From the NCBI GenBank assembly GCA_947305825.1, contig CAMZET010000041.1, positions 1 through 9,593 on the forward strand: a DNA stretch of 9,593 nucleotides, given 5' to 3'. The translations under genes were made by a program, and so were the position numbers. This DNA is from an uncultured Verrucomicrobiota bacterium. Its GTDB lineage: Bacteria > Verrucomicrobiota > Kiritimatiellia > RFP12 > UBA1067. The notes below the pieces were generated by a model, which worked only from the letters and a program-made list of their open reading frames with translations, ran no database searches and was not told the DNA's origin. Positions 8,801 to 9,593 of the stretch are shown piece after piece (positions within the stretch are counted from its first letter, which is position 1; every line of letters begins with the position of its first letter).

Positions 8801-9353
8801 TGTCGCCCGTAGCCTTCCAATAGCCATGCGCAAGGCGCAGCGGATAGCACAAGGAGTCGAGCTCGTACTTGCGCTCGTGCACCCCCGGCTTCATTTCGGT
8901 TTTGTCGCTCTTCCATTGGCTCTCTCGCTTTTCGTCGTCGTAGAAGGCGTTGGCGTAGGGGTCGTGCAAAAGGCAGTCGAACTGACGCACAAGCAGGTCG
9001 CGGACGAGATTCCGCACGGCAGGGTCGTCCTTCGCGAACCTGAGATACGGCCATACCTGCTGGCCCGAGTCCCTGAGCCACATGGCGTCTATATCGCCGG
9101 TGATGACGTAGCCTTTGCCCTTCACCGTCGTGTCAAGCGTGTTCGGGTAGCATGCCTCGAACATCTTCCTGATGCGCTGGTCGCCTATTTTCGCTGCGAC
9201 TGCGGCAACCGCCCTGTCTACGGTTTCCGAGCGCAATGTGCGCTTTTCGGCCGCCGGACGCGAATACGGTCTGCAACCTGGCGGACATTCGGCCGCGCCT
9301 GCGGCTTTCGCGAACAAGGCGACAACACCAGCCAAAACGACTCCTGTCTTCAT
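5820..9353 (-). CDS. Secreted fusion: GH125 exo-alpha-1,6-mannosidase + GH92 exo-alpha-mannosidase
   Basis: This 1177-residue exported protein holds two complete glycosidases. Residues 1-20 (MKTGVVLAGVVALFAKAAGA) are the signal peptide, which is why ATG 9353 is preferred over in-frame starts upstream inside the preceding gene. Residues about 39-458 are GH125: TGDIDAMWLRDSGQQVWPY (85-103), EMKPGVHERKYELDSLCYP, FRPSDDSC (248-255) and TGFMHEG (420-426). The Asp of RPSDD and Glu 425 of MHE fit the acid and base known for this family. After a linker of about ten residues with PPP, residues about 468-1171 are GH92: GTGGNGHAFPGAAYPFG (476-492), FSFWDTFRA (781-789), ECAYDDWC (902-909), TEGNSWQWTW (973-982), GNEPGHH (1034-1040) and CGNEDCGQMSAWY (1074-1086). 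Glu 974 and Asp 1078 are the probable GH92 acid and base, by analogy with Bacteroides enzymes. Each part has normal family length with its motifs intact. GH92 probably strips alpha-1,2/1,3 branches and GH125 the alpha-1,6 mannose; the exact GH92 linkage cannot be read. The gene starts 29 nt after the preceding stop, with a weak SD. Confidence 0.95.
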   Translation of the reverse strand: MKTGVVLAGVVALFAKAAGAAECPPGCRPYSRPAAEKRTLRSETVDRAVAAVAAKIGDQRIRKMFEACYPNTLDTTVKGKGYVITGDIDAMWLRDSGQQVWPYLRFAKDDPAVRNLVRDLLVRQFDCLLHDPYANAFYDDEKRESQWKSDKTEMKPGVHERKYELDSLCYPLRLAHGYWKATGDKTPFGDRWLDAVGTVLATMREQQRKGGQRTSYRFERENAKATDTLTNAGWGPEVKPVGLIASAFRPSDDSCTYPFLVPSNFFAADVLEKTAEVLESANGAKRLADECRALAGEVREALRSHAVVKTEKYGEIYAFEVDGRGGALLMDDANAPSLLSLPYLCGVDKDDPVYLNTRRFVLSRDNPFWFEGKALKGIGSPHTEKGRVWPMSIIMRALTAQTSGEAKECLSALANCTAGTGFMHEGVDADDPAKYSRSWFAWANTLFGELVWNMVSRGEIEPPPNDLSSWVRPEIGTGGNGHAFPGAAYPFGLVQAGPDTGCDGWGHCSGYRFEEKEIKGFSQTHLSGTGCTDLGDFLFFPYCGPSREDGFSSDFDKGSETMEPGYYAVDLGRSRTRVEVSVSPHCAIYRFTFLDGGGANIMFDNQWAIGDPGRDQMHDVKISDDGRRRFEGEKRRWGWVHRTFAFSLEFDRDWSGFSDLPATGGRRDAGRRNFRFDMKRGETLTMKIGLSSVSPGKARRNLDAEIPGWDFAKTKADARAAWNGMLSKMTAKGGAAELETFYTALYHLFLQPVNMADVDGEYRGDEDIVKKSPCGEYYSTFSFWDTFRAANPLYTILVPEKIAPMVASCVEHQSIAGFLPIWALWGKDNQCMIGTHSIPLLADAYFKGLLGGNDPERVYRAIRATLRENHPRRQKENWDVLDRYGYYPFDKIRSESVSRLLECAYDDWCAAKMAKALGHADDARFFAKRAGYWKNVIDPSTGFARGRDSAGNWREPFNPFALGHDASRENDFTEGNSWQWTWHVLHDPEGLAAALGGKAKAASKLEALFAQPEKAEGMGFTSDVTGLIGQYAHGNEPGHHTAYLFRYFGKGWRTEELVREICDKFYRAAPDGLCGNEDCGQMSAWYLLSAAGFYPLNPASGEYVLGAPQLPKVSFDVGNGKRFTVLAKNLSRENKYVKSVRLNGRPLAGFVLRHKDVAKGGKLEFEMSPVRERKGDR
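5828..5833 (-). promoter_or_regulatory. Likely Shine-Dalgarno AAGGGG of the CotH-like gene
   Basis: AAGGGG at 5833-5828 on the minus strand lies inside the last codons of the fusion mannosidase gene, 7 nt before ATG 5820. Spacing to the in-frame GTG at 5823 would be only 4 nt, which favours the ATG as the start. Confidence 0.55.
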
Positions 9354-9382
9354 CTTACCGTCTTTTCTGGCCAAATGCCGTT

Positions 9383-9593
9383 TCACCTTATTGTCAAGGA
9401 GAATCCGGGCCTGCGACCGTAGCACAGCCATCCGTTGAACGTCGTAAAGAAGTGATTGCCGTCGTCGTCTTTCTCCGTTTCGTCGACACCTTCGAAAGCG
9501 GCGGCCTTGGCGATTCTGACGAACTTCTTGCCTTCCGCGATTTCCGGAACCGTTATGGACGCGCCGGATTCGAGTGAAATGGAGCCGGCGAAC
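9383..9593 (-). CDS. C-terminal end of an unidentified, probably secreted protein (N-terminus outside window)
   Basis: The frame is open from the right edge to TGA 9385-9383, giving 69 residues that end in GRRPGFSLTIR. I do not recognise the family. The stretch SISLESGASITVPEIAEGKKF resembles the closing beta-strand unit of autotransporter-type or LamG-bearing surface proteins common in PVC bacteria (weak resemblance, inference). No catalytic motif is visible. It is taken as a real gene because the frame is in the same direction as the rest, its composition is protein-like, and it stops 29 nt before the fusion mannosidase gene, as expected for the preceding operon member. Its last ten bases (AATAAGGTGA) are the same as those ending the CotH-like gene. 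Confidence 0.7.
   Translation of the reverse strand, partial: FAGSISLESGASITVPEIAEGKKFVRIAKAAAFEGVDETEKDDDGNHFFTTFNGWLCYGRRPGFSLTIR

Noticed and set aside
8082..9422. Plus-strand open frame of 446 codons opposite the GH125 half
   Set aside because: It is antisense to conserved GH125 motifs, has a low-complexity Arg/Val/Ala composition and no domain signature; a shadow of the real gene.
9429..9431. ATG 26 codons upstream as start of the fusion mannosidase
   Set aside because: It lies inside the preceding gene and would put 26 mostly charged residues before a clear signal peptide starting MKTGVV at 9353.

Overview
The window (G+C rich, roughly 60% by eye) is a compact run of five genes, all on the minus strand, so it reads from right to left. 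The organism is most likely a bacterium of the PVC superphylum, perhaps Kiritimatiellae/Lentisphaerae (Verrucomicrobiota). The reasons are a large secreted CotH protein carrying a lamin-tail domain and chitobiase-type modules, an N-terminus reading AVWFDASVPG, a GntR-HTH/LacI-sensor hybrid regulator, and several secreted alpha-mannosidases. This placement is an inference from gene style, not from a marker gene.

Layout in transcription order: (1) 9593-9383, the last 69 residues of an unidentified, probably secreted, protein; (2) 9353-5820, a 1177-residue secreted fusion of a GH125 exo-alpha-1,6-mannosidase and a complete GH92 exo-alpha-mannosidase; (3) 5820-2632, a 1062-residue CotH kinase-like protein with lamin-tail and two chitobiase C-terminal-like modules; (4) 2605-1424, a GntR/LacI hybrid (AraR-type) transcription regulator; (5) 1427 to the left edge, a second secreted GH92 protein of a clearly different branch, cut off by the window after 475 residues. 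The junctions are 29 nt, a TGATG stop/start overlap, 26 nt, and an ATGA stop/start overlap. No gap has room for a separate promoter and terminator, so the five genes look like one operon. There is no intergenic stretch over 30 nt, no RNA gene, no mobile element and no CRISPR array.

Working model: this is a locus for taking apart alpha-mannose glycans (yeast alpha-mannan or high-mannose N-glycans). GH92 enzymes remove alpha-1,2/1,3-linked mannose branches and GH125 removes the alpha-1,6-linked mannose beneath. The fusion places both steps on one secreted polypeptide. The regulator is encoded inside the operon and probably senses a mannose-derived ligand. The CotH-like protein is coupled in translation to the fusion enzyme; its role here is unknown. 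The most notable items are the GH125-GH92 fusion and its coupling to a CotH-like protein.
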